Below are positions 42,656-53,200 of a stretch of DNA of 64,000 nucleotides, piece after piece (the first letter of the stretch is position 1; each line of letters begins with the position of its first letter). A model generated the notes under the pieces. The model had not been told where the DNA came from, did no database searches, and saw nothing but the letters and a program-made list of their open reading frames with translations. The translations under genes and the position numbers were made by a program. Origin of the DNA: Ktedonobacterales bacterium (GTDB taxonomy: Bacteria; Chloroflexota; Ktedonobacteria; Ktedonobacterales; Ktedonobacteraceae); contig DAIDJF010000002.1 in assembly GCA_027451525.1 (NCBI GenBank), positions 1 to 64,000 of the forward strand, written 5' to 3'.

Positions 42656-42964
42656 ACTTATACCTCAATCTTCTGATGGGTGATATCTATTTTTTTGCTA
42701 TTTTTTCGCTTTTTACCCTTTTTGTAAAAACTATTCCCACTTTTATAGCCTATTAATACGACATGTTTCACAAAGTACTTTCAGGGCTGCAACAAATATG
42801 TTATATTCTCTACTAATTAATTTCCTTTTCATCTTTCAGGCGGGATTTCCTGATAACAAATCCACATGCCTTTAGTGAATTAGGCAATAGCAAATAAATA
42901 TTGATACGGCTACACTGGAAGAAAGCACATCTTCCAGAACTCAGTAGCAAGAAGGGAAACCCTG
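42656..42964. other. Leader/promoter region of the ATP-grasp operon
   Basis: About 300 A+T-rich bases with several T-runs. I searched for a precursor-peptide gene ahead of the ATP-grasp enzymes and found only a 17-codon ORF without a ribosome binding site. No operator is clear. Confidence 0.45.
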
Positions 42965-43903
42965 ATGCGTTTTTGTTTTATTGTTGAAGAACAATATCGA
43001 CAAGACCCGATGCCGATGGTTGTAGCTGATCAACTTCTACAATGGGGACACACGGTAGATGTCCTGGAACCCCAGGAAACAGTCACCTGTCTCTCGACAC
43101 TCGGCACACAGGGTTACGATGCATATGTGTTAAAGGCTGTTGCCGATGGTCCGGGTATGAGTATCTTAGAGGCAGCGGAAGCAATTGGCATTCCCACGAT
43201 CAACAATTCACGCGCCATCCGTCTCGTTCGCGATAAAGCTGTCGCCGCCGCATTTGCTCATGCACATGGTCTGCCCATGCCAAAGACATATTTTGTAGCA
43301 CATCCGCGCTTGCTGGCGCAAATTCCCCAGGAAGACTATCCGCTCGTCGTAAAACCTAGTAATGGTAGCTCTTGCCGGGACATTTATCGCCTTAACTCGC
43401 CTTCTGATCTGGAGATATTTCAGGCTATGGAGCCGGGTGAAAGCTTTTTTCTTGCCCAACGCTATGCTGAAAACACGGGCTTCGATATCAAAATCTATGT
43501 GACAGGTCGTGAGGTCTATGCCGCTATCGCGAAAAAATCTCCGCTGCATACGGAAGTGCAGGAGAAATTTATTCCGTTGACGCCCACGTTGCGCAAACTT
43601 GCCCTGGATGTCGGTAAAATCTTTGGCCTCGATATCTACGGGATTGACGTGGTTGAAACAGCACATGGCTATGCTGTGCTTGATATCAACGATTTCCCCA
43701 GTTTTGGCGGCGTGCCGCGTGCGGTTATGCGTATTTCAGAATACGTCCTGCATGCCGCAAAACGCGCCGAAATGCAACGCGAAGCTCGCCAACGCCGCAA
43801 CCAACTCAGGCGTAAGACCAGTCAAGACATGACACTACTCTCTAGTACATTAGTGCAAACAGGTTTTCACTCTGATCTTCAAACACTTGGCTCGACACGC
43901 TAA
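42965..43903 (+). CDS. ATP-grasp ligase, RimK-like (first of two)
   Basis: The 312-residue protein has the ATP-grasp fold. ATP-binding Lys lies in YPLVVKPSNGSSCRDIY, the middle domain in SFFLAQRYAENTGFDIKIYV, and the metal-binding end in GIDVVETAHGYAVLDINDFPSF (split here by family register). Such enzymes join a carboxylate to an amine through an acyl phosphate. AAGGGAAACC precedes the ATG. It is the first gene of a tight operon with a second ATP-grasp gene, an APH-fold gene and an ABC-FHA exporter. Substrates are unknown; a peptide-like or amino-acid-derived product is likely. Confidence 0.85.
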   Translation: MRFCFIVEEQYRQDPMPMVVADQLLQWGHTVDVLEPQETVTCLSTLGTQGYDAYVLKAVADGPGMSILEAAEAIGIPTINNSRAIRLVRDKAVAAAFAHAHGLPMPKTYFVAHPRLLAQIPQEDYPLVVKPSNGSSCRDIYRLNSPSDLEIFQAMEPGESFFLAQRYAENTGFDIKIYVTGREVYAAIAKKSPLHTEVQEKFIPLTPTLRKLALDVGKIFGLDIYGIDVVETAHGYAVLDINDFPSFGGVPRAVMRISEYVLHAAKRAEMQREARQRRNQLRRKTSQDMTLLSSTLVQTGFHSDLQTLGSTR

Positions 43904-43926
43904 ATGTATTCGTTAAGGATGTGACT

Positions 43927-44772
43927 ATGAACATTTGCCTTATTATGGATAATCCAGAAACAACACATCATCCTGTCATTAGTATTGCGTTACAACACTT
44001 GCAAAAACACCATACCGTCCGCCTGCTTGATGTACGCGAACTTACAGGAGTAGCCGCAATTGCCCAGGAACAGCAGCACGCAATAGCACACGTGTACCTG
44101 CTAAAATCTCATGCTCCACAAGCATTAGAGGTTGCTCATTATCTAGAAGAACAAGGCGCACTTGTTGTCAATAGTTGGGCGGCGTCGGTGGCATGCCAGG
44201 ATCGCGTCTTGATGACGCAACGTATGCACGCAGCACAGCTTCCCTGGCCGCGTACATGGTACTTCGCCAGCCTTGCAGAGGCCATCGAACGGCGTGCCGA
44301 GCTTGCAAGCCTTCCATTCCCTCTCATTATCAAGAGCCACTATAGCCATCGTGGTGATCTAGTTGGCAAGGTCAAAAGTATCGCTGATTTAGAGGCTTTA
44401 CTGCCTGAATGGAGCCAGGAACCGATTGTCTTGCAAACATTTGCGGCCAGTGATGGATGGGATATCAAGTTGTGGGTCATTGACCAGCACGTCTATGCGG
44501 CACGGCGGCGCACGCCATTGGAGCCAGGAGCCTCGAAAGAAGATATTCCCCTCGCGCCAGCAGATATACCCGCCGACTGGATGCAGATTACACGCGAAAT
44601 TGGTCGGGTTTTCAATCTCCGCCTCTACGGCGTTGATCTGCTCATGACCGCCAATGGGCCTATCATCGTTGATGTAAATTCATTTCCTGGCTTTCGTGGC
44701 GTCCCAGGAGCCGACACTGCACTCGTTACCTTAGTCGAGCAACTCTTGCAAGAAAGGTGGAATCATCAATGA
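43927..44772 (+). CDS. ATP-grasp ligase (second of two)
   Basis: A paralogue of the preceding gene product (282 residues) with the same motifs: FPLIIKSHYSHRGDLVGK, VLQTFAASDGWDIKLWVI and GVDLLMTANGPIIVDVN. Divergence between the two suggests different acceptors in one pathway or a heteromeric enzyme. The GTG at 43921 is too close to AAGGA; ATG 43927 has a 7-base spacing and is used. Its stop overlaps the next start (ATGA), implying coupling. Confidence 0.85.
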   Translation: MNICLIMDNPETTHHPVISIALQHLQKHHTVRLLDVRELTGVAAIAQEQQHAIAHVYLLKSHAPQALEVAHYLEEQGALVVNSWAASVACQDRVLMTQRMHAAQLPWPRTWYFASLAEAIERRAELASLPFPLIIKSHYSHRGDLVGKVKSIADLEALLPEWSQEPIVLQTFAASDGWDIKLWVIDQHVYAARRRTPLEPGASKEDIPLAPADIPADWMQITREIGRVFNLRLYGVDLLMTANGPIIVDVNSFPGFRGVPGADTALVTLVEQLLQERWNHQ

Positions 44773-46280
44773 AGCTTTCCACTGATACACATCCCTCTAT
44801 TATGCATTTACCCGCCATCGCCACCATGCTGTACCAGAGGGCGCAAATCTCCCTCTTGCCTGATGCAGACGCACAAGCGCGTATCGGCCTATTCGTGCGC
44901 TACCTCAGACGTAAAGCAGAGCGTGGGCTTGCAATCATCTACGCTGTTGATACGCTCCATCAGAAGCATACACACTCACCTGCGCGCACGATGAGTCTCA
45001 CACTTGACGAGCAGGCACTACAGGGAACACAGATTCACTTTACCTTGGAGGATGTTCAGAACGCCACAGTCGAAGTACAACCAACAGGAGTGTTACAAGT
45101 GGCGACGTTGGGACTTTCGCTGCAAGCCTTCCCAGCCGATAACCAACTCACCGCTCTTGCCGCCAGTTGCGACACCACTACGGGACAACCACTCTTTACG
45201 GCTTTACAGGAAGCGGCGCAGATACAATTGCAAGACACGACATGGCAGTTGGTCAGCGCGATCGCAGAACCGGTACGCTATAAGCCAGGGAACCGCTGCG
45301 TGATACGTTATCATCTCATACTGCGCCATGCACAAAACGAGGGTGAAGAACGAGATTTAACCATCTTTGGCAAAGTGTACGCTAATGCGACACAGGCAGA
45401 CACGGTACAATTCCTCCAACAGCAACTCTATCAAGAACAGGCCCAACAACATAGACAGCCTTTGTTACCACGTCCATTAGCGAGCATTGCCGCGCTAGGC
45501 TTAACGTTTAACGAGGCAGTGCATCCCCCAACGCCATCTGTCTCACACGCCGATGATCCCTGGGCACGCTTGCGCACTGGCACACGCGCACTGCAACCCG
45601 CGTTTGAGCGCAACAAAGGTGGCACAATTGTCCGTGTCCTCTTGCCAGAAGAAGAACTCGTCCTGACTGGACAGGCACTTGCGCGCCTCCATCTTAGTAG
45701 CGTTCGCCCTCCACAGGATACGCCACGCACAGGGGCAAAAGAGGCCAAACGGGCATTAGAACGCGCCAGACTGATCGCAAACTGGAACAAACCACAGGCA
45801 GAGCAAACGCTTCACCTTGCGCAGACGCTTGCCCAACGGCTCACCGCCTCACAACCAGAACAGTATCGTCCAGCCCATGGCGGCTTTAAGGCCAGTCAGC
45901 TACTCTTCCATAGCCATCGCGTCTTTGTCGTTGACTTTGATGGTTTTTGCCTTGCAGACCCAGCCCTGGACGTAGGTTACTTCCTGGCCTACCTGCGTCC
46001 CTCCGGCCTCTGGTACAACAAAGCAGGCATGAGACTCTGGTTTGAGCAGGCAGCTCACCTGTTTCAACGTTCCTATCAAGAGGCACTGGCAGCGGCCGGG
46101 ATGCCTCAAACAACTATTGATAGGATCTTAGAACGCGCACGTCTCTATGAGGCTGCTTTACTTTTCAAGATTGCCACACGCCGGGTTAATCGGCTCAACA
46201 GCCCACGCCCACACGAACTGACAACGATGCTCTCCGAAGTCGCCGCGTGCCTTACTGACTCAACAAGGGGGAATGCCTGA
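44769..46280 (+). CDS. Aminoglycoside phosphotransferase-fold protein, catalytic Asp missing
   Basis: The 503-residue protein has a C-terminal APH/choline-kinase fold. The catalytic loop reads PAHGGFKASQLLF, where active enzymes have HGDxxxxN: the Asp is Gly and the Asn is Gln. The following metal site VVDFDGFCLADPALDVGYF is kept. The N-terminal ~250 residues are unassigned, with KPGNRCVIRYHL resembling the Lys/Arg strand of the N-lobe. It may bind a nucleotide or sugar without phosphorylating, or use an altered mechanism. Start 44769 is supported by AGGTGGA, and the stop overlaps the next ATG by one base. Confidence 0.7.
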   Translation: MKLSTDTHPSIMHLPAIATMLYQRAQISLLPDADAQARIGLFVRYLRRKAERGLAIIYAVDTLHQKHTHSPARTMSLTLDEQALQGTQIHFTLEDVQNATVEVQPTGVLQVATLGLSLQAFPADNQLTALAASCDTTTGQPLFTALQEAAQIQLQDTTWQLVSAIAEPVRYKPGNRCVIRYHLILRHAQNEGEERDLTIFGKVYANATQADTVQFLQQQLYQEQAQQHRQPLLPRPLASIAALGLTFNEAVHPPTPSVSHADDPWARLRTGTRALQPAFERNKGGTIVRVLLPEEELVLTGQALARLHLSSVRPPQDTPRTGAKEAKRALERARLIANWNKPQAEQTLHLAQTLAQRLTASQPEQYRPAHGGFKASQLLFHSHRVFVVDFDGFCLADPALDVGYFLAYLRPSGLWYNKAGMRLWFEQAAHLFQRSYQEALAAAGMPQTTIDRILERARLYEAALLFKIATRRVNRLNSPRPHELTTMLSEVAACLTDSTRGNA

Positions 46281-48667
46281 TGTTTAAATTCCTTTTTCGT
46301 AATCTGAAAGGCTATCGCTTTCTCGTCGTTTTGACGATGTTTGCAACCGTCTTACAAGTTCTGGTCGCGCAAGGCTTGCTCTATGCAGGTAAATATATGC
46401 TCGACAAAATTACAGCGCATACTGATCCCAAGGTCGGTTTTTTGAATGGACTCATTAGCTACTTTGACTCGTTTGGCTCACGAACAGGACTACAGCCCCA
46501 AGAGACGCATACAGTTGTTGGCGTCATTCTCTTCTCTGGCTTAGCCCTGATTCTTCTCGGCTTAATCTCAGGCATTTTGACATACGTTCAGCAGTTTATG
46601 GCATCCTTTATTGCTCAAAACCTTTCAGCACGTTTACGCAAGAACCTTTTTAGCCATCTGGAACGCCTCTCTCTCGACTGGCATGGCAAACAAAAAAAGG
46701 GGGATATTGTACAGCGCGTCACGGGTGATATTGCCAACATCGAAAAACTTGTGACCGATGGTCTGGTAGACCTCTTGGGCGGTATCCTCACGCTGATTAC
46801 CGCAATCATCGTAATGCTTTCCCTCAGCGTCCCTTTTACAGTGCTCTCTGTTGTCATTGTGCCCGCTCTCTTTCTGGTTGTTTTTACCTACACACGGAGC
46901 ATTAAAGCGGCGAGTAAAACAGCATCTAAGGCTGCAGGCGAAGTAGCAAACGTGGCGGTTGAAGATATAGGCGCAATTACCGTTCTTAAAGCATTTACGC
47001 TCGAAGAACGCGAGGCTATGCGCTTTAAGAAGTATACGGATAAAACTCGTGAGGCTGGTTTACGCGCTGGTGGACTGCAAGCGCAATTTACGCCCCTTGT
47101 CACCTTTCTCGTTGCGACTGGTACAGCAGTTATCACGGGTGTGGGCTACTATGTCTCCGTTGGCAATCCCTTTCATGTGCTGTTTATCTCTATTCCAGCC
47201 GCCTCGATTACCGTCGGCACAGTTGCAGTCTTCATCGGCAACGTCAACAACCTGTTCCAGCCCATGAAAGACCTCTCTAAATTGACGAACGTTGCGACAA
47301 GCGCGGCAGCAGGGGCGGAACGCATTCAAGAGGTGCTCGATCAAGCACCAGAAGTGATCGAGAACAGTGCTCCCTACTATGGTCCCACGAAACTCAAAGG
47401 CGATATCCTGTTTGAAAATGTAGTTTTCGGCTATACGAAAGATCGCCCTATTCTCAAAGGGATTAACCTGCATATTCCTGCGGGACGAAAAGTGGCCCTG
47501 GTTGGTCTTTCTGGTGGTGGCAAGACTACGCTCGTCAAGCTCATTCCGCGTTTTTATGAGATGCAGGATGGATCCCTGCGCCTGGATGGCATGGACAACC
47601 GCATGTATCCGCTCAATATTCTGCGCCAAAATGTGAGTATGGTCTTGCAAGAATCGGTACTCTTCGAGGGAACCATTCAAGAAAATATTGAGATTGGACG
47701 GCCAGGAGCGAGCGAAGCTGAGATCATAGAAGCGGCGAAGAAGGCCAATATTCATGATGTCATCGTTAACCGTCTCGGCGGCTATGATCGTACGTTACGC
47801 GAGCAAGGCCGTGACCTCTCTGGCGGTCAGCGTCAACGCATGGCAATCGCACGCGCGATCTTACGCGATGCACCAATCCTGATCTTAGATGAACCAACGG
47901 CGAGTCTGGATGTTGAGTCAGAAGCCGAAGTGATGCATGCCTTGGACAAACTGGTGATTGGACGCACCGTATTGATGATTTCACATCGATTGAGCACCTT
48001 GGGCAATGTTGATGAAATCATTGTTTTGAAAGATGGACGCATTGTTGAACAAGGCTCATTTAAGGAGCTTAAACGCAAAGGCGGCGTTTTTGCAGGCCTG
48101 CTAGAAGAACAGAATCGCTATAACGTAGAACGCGAGGGCGAGAAATCTATTCTGCGCTCTGGCTTTGTGGAAATTCCCAAGTTGCGCGATCAGCAGCAAA
48201 TGCCGATTAGACCACCTATCGCGCCAGTTCCCCCAGTTGCACCAATACCACCGCAGCCTGTTAACCCAAGATATGCACCGCAGGCACCGCAGCAAGGGAT
48301 ATATAATGGGCAAGGTGCTGGGCAGGTACCACTACCACGTCCGGTGACGCCCGTTGCCGAAATTGGGAGCCATACTGCGCATATCCTGATCGAAATTGAT
48401 GGGAAAATTATCAAAGAGCAGATATTGGATAAACCGCTTTTGACAATAGGACGATTATCAGGCAACGACATTCAAATACCCAATCAGCGCGTCTCGCGTC
48501 TGCATGCCAAATTACATCTGGAACATGGTGCCTGGATTATCGAAGATGCAGATAGCGTCAATGGTCTGATCTATCAGGGCAACCGTATCGAACGGCATAA
48601 CCTCCATAATGGAGATCGCATTTATGTAGCTCCGACAGTAGCCCTGCTCTACAAGAATCAAGCGTAA
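46280..48667 (+). CDS. ABC exporter (permease-ATPase) with C-terminal FHA domain
   Basis: The 795-residue half-transporter has six membrane helices (about 10-330). The ATPase has Walker A GLSGGGKTT, signature LSGGQRQRMAIARA, Walker B ILILDEPTASLD and H-loop SHRLST. A Pro-rich linker (about 640-690) leads to a complete FHA domain with IGRLSGNDIQI, VSRLHAKL and SVNG. FHA domains bind phosphothreonine, so transport is probably controlled by a Ser/Thr kinase; Mycobacterium Rv1747 is a known ABC-FHA example. As the last gene of the ATP-grasp operon, it likely exports the operon's product. Confidence 0.93.
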   Translation: MFKFLFRNLKGYRFLVVLTMFATVLQVLVAQGLLYAGKYMLDKITAHTDPKVGFLNGLISYFDSFGSRTGLQPQETHTVVGVILFSGLALILLGLISGILTYVQQFMASFIAQNLSARLRKNLFSHLERLSLDWHGKQKKGDIVQRVTGDIANIEKLVTDGLVDLLGGILTLITAIIVMLSLSVPFTVLSVVIVPALFLVVFTYTRSIKAASKTASKAAGEVANVAVEDIGAITVLKAFTLEEREAMRFKKYTDKTREAGLRAGGLQAQFTPLVTFLVATGTAVITGVGYYVSVGNPFHVLFISIPAASITVGTVAVFIGNVNNLFQPMKDLSKLTNVATSAAAGAERIQEVLDQAPEVIENSAPYYGPTKLKGDILFENVVFGYTKDRPILKGINLHIPAGRKVALVGLSGGGKTTLVKLIPRFYEMQDGSLRLDGMDNRMYPLNILRQNVSMVLQESVLFEGTIQENIEIGRPGASEAEIIEAAKKANIHDVIVNRLGGYDRTLREQGRDLSGGQRQRMAIARAILRDAPILILDEPTASLDVESEAEVMHALDKLVIGRTVLMISHRLSTLGNVDEIIVLKDGRIVEQGSFKELKRKGGVFAGLLEEQNRYNVEREGEKSILRSGFVEIPKLRDQQQMPIRPPIAPVPPVAPIPPQPVNPRYAPQAPQQGIYNGQGAGQVPLPRPVTPVAEIGSHTAHILIEIDGKIIKEQILDKPLLTIGRLSGNDIQIPNQRVSRLHAKLHLEHGAWIIEDADSVNGLIYQGNRIERHNLHNGDRIYVAPTVALLYKNQA

Positions 48668-48681
48668 ACAGAGTCAAAACC

Positions 48682-48732
48682 AAACAAGCGAGGTACCTCT
48701 GGATGATATCAGAGCATCTCGCTTGTTTTCTT
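48682..48732 (+). terminator. Terminator of the ATP-grasp/ABC operon
   Basis: AAACAAGCGAG (from 48682) pairs with CTCGCTTGTTT (to 48728), with an inner CCTCTG/CAGAG stem, followed by TCTT. Confidence 0.75.
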
Positions 48733-48821
48733 GCTTAGAAAGCGAGTAGCCCCGAACGAAGAGACTGCGACGTCTTATTGCATGTATAACCATTTTTATT
48801 AAGAACAGGATCACACATTTT

Positions 48822-50156
48822 ATGAATCAACCGGGTTCGACCTCCAAGAGTGCTGAAATTACTGCATCCCCTCCCCCACAGGCACAAGAAAAACGGGGTA
48901 TACAAACATTTCGCGCGTTGCGTTATCGCAATTTTACCCTGCTCTGGGTGAGTTTAATCGTATCGTCTGTGGGAACCTGGATGCAAATTGTTGCACAAAG
49001 CCTGCTTGTCTTGAAGATCACACATGGCTCTTCCCTCGCCCTCGGCGTCGTCGCCCTGGCACAAGCATCATCCTTCTTTATTTTTGCTCTGATCGGCGGA
49101 AGCATCGCCGACCGTAGTGATAAACGACGCTTCTTGCTCGTCACACAGAGTCTTTCTATGTTACTGGCCTTCCTCTTAGGAATTTTGACCTTGAGTGGGA
49201 TCATTCAGGTATGGATGATTGTCATCCTTGCCTTCTGCTCTGGCACCATACTCAGCTTCGATCAACCGGCCCGCTCGGCTTTAGTTCCTGTGCTAGTACC
49301 GCGCGAAGACTTGATGAACGCAATTTCGTTACAATCCATTGTCTTCAATGGCGCAGCCGTATTAGGTCCTGCACTGGCTGGCATCATGATTGGCGTTTTT
49401 AGCTACCTTGGACAACAGAGTAGTTTCAATAACGCACTCATCGGGTATGCAGGCAACTTTTTCTTAAACGGCATCAGTTTTCTCGGCGTGCTGGTCGTTC
49501 TTTTCCTTTTGCGCATCCCAAAAGAAGCGGCGGAGATGAGCATGGACAGACGTGGACCACTGCTCGACTCTATTCGTGCTTCATTAGGGGCTGTGAGGCG
49601 TGATAGCGCACTGCCCTGGGTGCTCTCTGGTTATGGCGCGCTTCTCTTCTTTGGTCCATCAGGCACACTCATTTTGCCAATCTTTGCAACACAAATTCTG
49701 CATCTGAATCCATTTCAGCTAGGGCTACTCTTCTCGGCCTCAGGTCTTGGCACAGTTATTGGCGCATTGATTGTGGCTTCACTGGGAGATTTCCAGCATA
49801 AAGGCTGGCTGCTTCTGATCTCATTTCTGATCTGGTCCGGTGCATTGCTGCTCTTTGCTTTGAGCCAGGTGCTCTTGCTCTCTGCTCTCGCGTTGCTCTT
49901 CTTCGGCATCGCACAAAATGGTGTCGGGGCAACAACGATCACGCTCATGCAGACACGAGTTCCACCACAGATGCGTGGGCGCGTCATGAGCCTTAACACG
50001 CTCTTTATCATGGGCGTGCGCCCTCTTGGCGACTTTCCAGCAGGCGCGCTGATTGCACTTATTGGCGGTCCTTTAACGGTAATCATTTGCGCCAGCATCG
50101 TCGGTGTCTACAGTTGTTACTTGTTAGCAGCCCGCCCAATCATTCGTCAATTATAA
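48822..50156 (+). CDS. MFS transporter (MFS_3/EntS-like)
   Basis: The 444-residue protein has about 12 membrane helices, an N-terminus RYRNFTLLWVSLIVSSVGTW and the loop motif GGSIADRSDKRRF. A second copy-like motif, RVPPQMRGRVMSL, stands in the C-terminal half. It belongs to the same exporter group as the transporter at 22 kb but is clearly diverged from it. It follows the ABC-FHA operon behind a terminator and so is probably transcribed separately. Substrate unknown. Confidence 0.9.
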   Translation: MNQPGSTSKSAEITASPPPQAQEKRGIQTFRALRYRNFTLLWVSLIVSSVGTWMQIVAQSLLVLKITHGSSLALGVVALAQASSFFIFALIGGSIADRSDKRRFLLVTQSLSMLLAFLLGILTLSGIIQVWMIVILAFCSGTILSFDQPARSALVPVLVPREDLMNAISLQSIVFNGAAVLGPALAGIMIGVFSYLGQQSSFNNALIGYAGNFFLNGISFLGVLVVLFLLRIPKEAAEMSMDRRGPLLDSIRASLGAVRRDSALPWVLSGYGALLFFGPSGTLILPIFATQILHLNPFQLGLLFSASGLGTVIGALIVASLGDFQHKGWLLLISFLIWSGALLLFALSQVLLLSALALLFFGIAQNGVGATTITLMQTRVPPQMRGRVMSLNTLFIMGVRPLGDFPAGALIALIGGPLTVIICASIVGVYSCYLLAARPIIRQL

Positions 50157-50173
50157 ACACTCACAGGCTTTGC

Positions 50174-50236
50174 GCATAGATTAGCGACAAGCCACACATA
50201 CATGTTAAACATGTGTGTTCTTGCGCTAATCTATGC
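50174..50236. terminator. Long bidirectional terminator overlapping a coding end
   Basis: GCATAGATTAGCG (50174-50186) and CGCTAATCTATGC (50224-50236) form a perfect 13-bp outer stem, and the inner ACACATACATGT/ACATGTGTGT forms a second stem. The 3' arm covers the stop codon and last codons of the CHAT gene. Confidence 0.8.
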
Positions 50237-53200
50237 CATACTGCTTTGTATATTCGCTATAGGTATCTTCGAGGTCATGCGTATGAACGAGTTCGTGAAC
50301 CCGTTGCTGTAACTGTTGACGTGCCACATGCCCCAAACGTTGATCCAGGGCCAGGGCATGAACCCAGCGATCAAGCGCATCCAGATACCGCTTTTGCACC
50401 ACATATAATGCTCCCTGGCGACGCAGTACCGCACAGTGTTCAGCGGGGGTATCCAGTTCAATAGCGATTGTTAACGCCTGGGTGTAAAAACGTTCAGCCT
50501 CGTTCAGGCGTTGCATCATACGCGCAACATCGCCGCGTCCCCGCAAGGCGCGACCCTCAACCTGTCTGGCCCCTTGCTCTTGTGCAAATGCCAGTGCCTG
50601 TTCGTACAATTCTTCCGCGTTCAAATAGTCTGCGTCATCAAAGGCAATCGCCCCTAACGAGTTGAGCACTCGTGCCTGATCGACACGATCACCGAGCAGA
50701 GCAAACAACTCTTGAGCCTCTTCATAGGCCGCGCGCGCTTTTCCCACTTCGCCGCGCTCGCGCTGTACATCACCCATCGCACGTAAAGCCCAACCTGTAC
50801 CACGCTTACTCCCATATTCACGGAAAATACCTATCGCCTCGCTACAGATTTTTTCCGCGTGCTCCAGACGGCCCTGATCGGTGTAGACGATCCCTTTATC
50901 AGCCAGAACCCAGGCTTGTTTTTCACGCAAGCCCAACTCGCCAAAGAGGTGCAGAGCCTCTTCATAATCGTTCAATGCTTTTGTATATTGTCCCAACGCC
51001 TCATACACGGTGCCACGATCCCGTAGTGAGGCAGCACAACCTTCTTTGTTTGCAAGATTGCGAAAACTTGTCAGAGCCAACTCAAAATGACCTAGCGCAT
51101 CATAGTAATTGCCATATCCACGACTGACCTCACCCGTCACTAACTGCATCCAGGCCTCGCCAGAGGGGTTACTGCTATCACGGAAGAGCTTCAACGCCTC
51201 CTGCGCATAAATACCAGCCTGCTGAAAATTCCCCTCTTCACGGAAAAGCATGGCTAGCTCATATAAGGCCCAACCAGCCTCATTGCGTTCCTGTTGTGCT
51301 TGATGGAAATCCAGACTGCTACGGAGACAGGCCTCTGCCTCCGCGTACTGACCCAGGTGACGATAAATAGCTCCTAGGCAGCACTGTATCTGTCCCTCTA
51401 CCGTCTTATTGCCCAACCGCGATGCATGGACACTGGCACGTCGTAGAATTGCGAGCAACGCTGGCACATGGCCTCGTCCCCCTAAGCTCCAGGAGGCGCG
51501 GACTGCAATACGCACCGCATCCTGCAAATCCTGCACCTCGCCCGCACTTTCAAGATGCTCAAAGGCCGCGAACCACTCTTCTGGGCTAGGCTGTGGCAGG
51601 CTAAGATAATAGTTTGCCACAAGGCGATGGACGCGCCTGCGCTCATCTAGCGGTAGACGCGAAAGCGCAAAGTAACGCACCTGCGGATGAATGGTATAGA
51701 CGCGCCCATCAAATTGAATAAAAGAGGCCTGTACCAGTTCATCACGTGCGCCGCGCCAGTTTTGCGCTAATTCGGATGATAGGCTCGCAGTCTCGCCAAA
51801 TTTGTGCTCTGAGGAGAGGTCACTCACAGCAGTTTGCGTTTCCGGTGCCACCAGGAGCATAATCTGCTCCCGGCTAAAAGGGAGTTGGAAAGCCGCCAGA
51901 TAGCAGAGCAACAATTGAGCTAACGGCGTTAAACGACTATAGGCGACAGAGAGAACCGCGAGAATGCCCGCAAGAGGCGTGTTACGCAACTCATCACGCA
52001 CCTCCTCTAGCGAACGTGTGGCGGCCTCTGGTGTATATACTTTGCCACCAATCGAACGGGCAGTACCGAAGATAAGAGCCGCGCCGAGGGGATAGCCAGC
52101 AAGCAGCGTACAAATTTCGCGCAGAGTGGTCTGTTGTTTGGGATCATCCAGATGGATACGCTGATCTAGACCACTTGTAGATGCCAGATCGGAAAATAAG
52201 GCCATCAAGTCTGCATCTACCATTTTCTCCACGCGATATTCATACCAGCGACAATGGGAACCTTCCAGCACTAACATCGTCTCAGGGTTTGAGCGCGAGG
52301 TGACCAGCACGACAACCTCCTGCGGCAATGCGCACAGAAATTGCAGCCATGTCTCTAATTCGGCATGCTCTTTAATTTCCTCAAAACTATCTATGAGCAG
52401 CAAGCAAGGCAATTCGCGGCTTGCCAGTGAATGAAACACACTAATCACAGTGCGCGCGCGCAGACGTAGATCTGCTGCATATCCCGTTTTATTGGCCCCA
52501 TGTAATGCGTGTAATATTTCAATCAAGGCTTCGCCAAAGGTTTTTCCACCCTGGAGCGAGATACCAATTACGCCGCCTGGGAAACGCTCGCGATTACGAC
52601 GCGCAACTTCACATGCCAGGGCACTTTTCCCGATTCCTGCCGGACCCGTTAATGCAATATGATGTGTGCCAGCATGCAATTTGATATGCAGATGCGCATT
52701 TTCGATCCGTTCACCCTTAGCTGCAGCCACCAGAGCATTCAGATCACGTAATTCTTGCTCACGCCCAATAAAGGCGAGCGGTGGCCCCAAATGCTCAAGC
52801 AGATCGTGCTCTTCAGCGGCATCTTGCTTGGCTAGCAGGGATACAGGACCTTCCTGGCCTTCGGCCACATGGCGATAGAGTACTGGGATAAACCAGCTTT
52901 TCTGCTGCATTGGAAGCAGAGCCTGCCGCGCACGGGTTAGCCCTTCTTCCAAGGTTCTTCCATCAGCCAAAGCCTCATAAAAATGATAGACAAACGTGGG
53001 GCTAAGATCATCTTGTAAGGAGAACGGCATCGCAATCACAGCTGGAACCTGGGCCGTAACCAATGCTGTTGCCAGTGTTGCATCAACAGCAGCACGCCGC
53101 TGATGATGGACCTGCTCATGTGCAACAGTAGCCGTTTCACAAGCTGAAAAGACGGCAAGACGGACATCACTACTGAGCAGAAGCTCGCGGAGCGATTGTG

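Noticed and set aside
42763-42816. 17-codon ORF upstream of the ATP-grasp operon as a possible RiPP precursor
   Set aside because: No ribosome binding site, no leader-like features and too short to be convincing.
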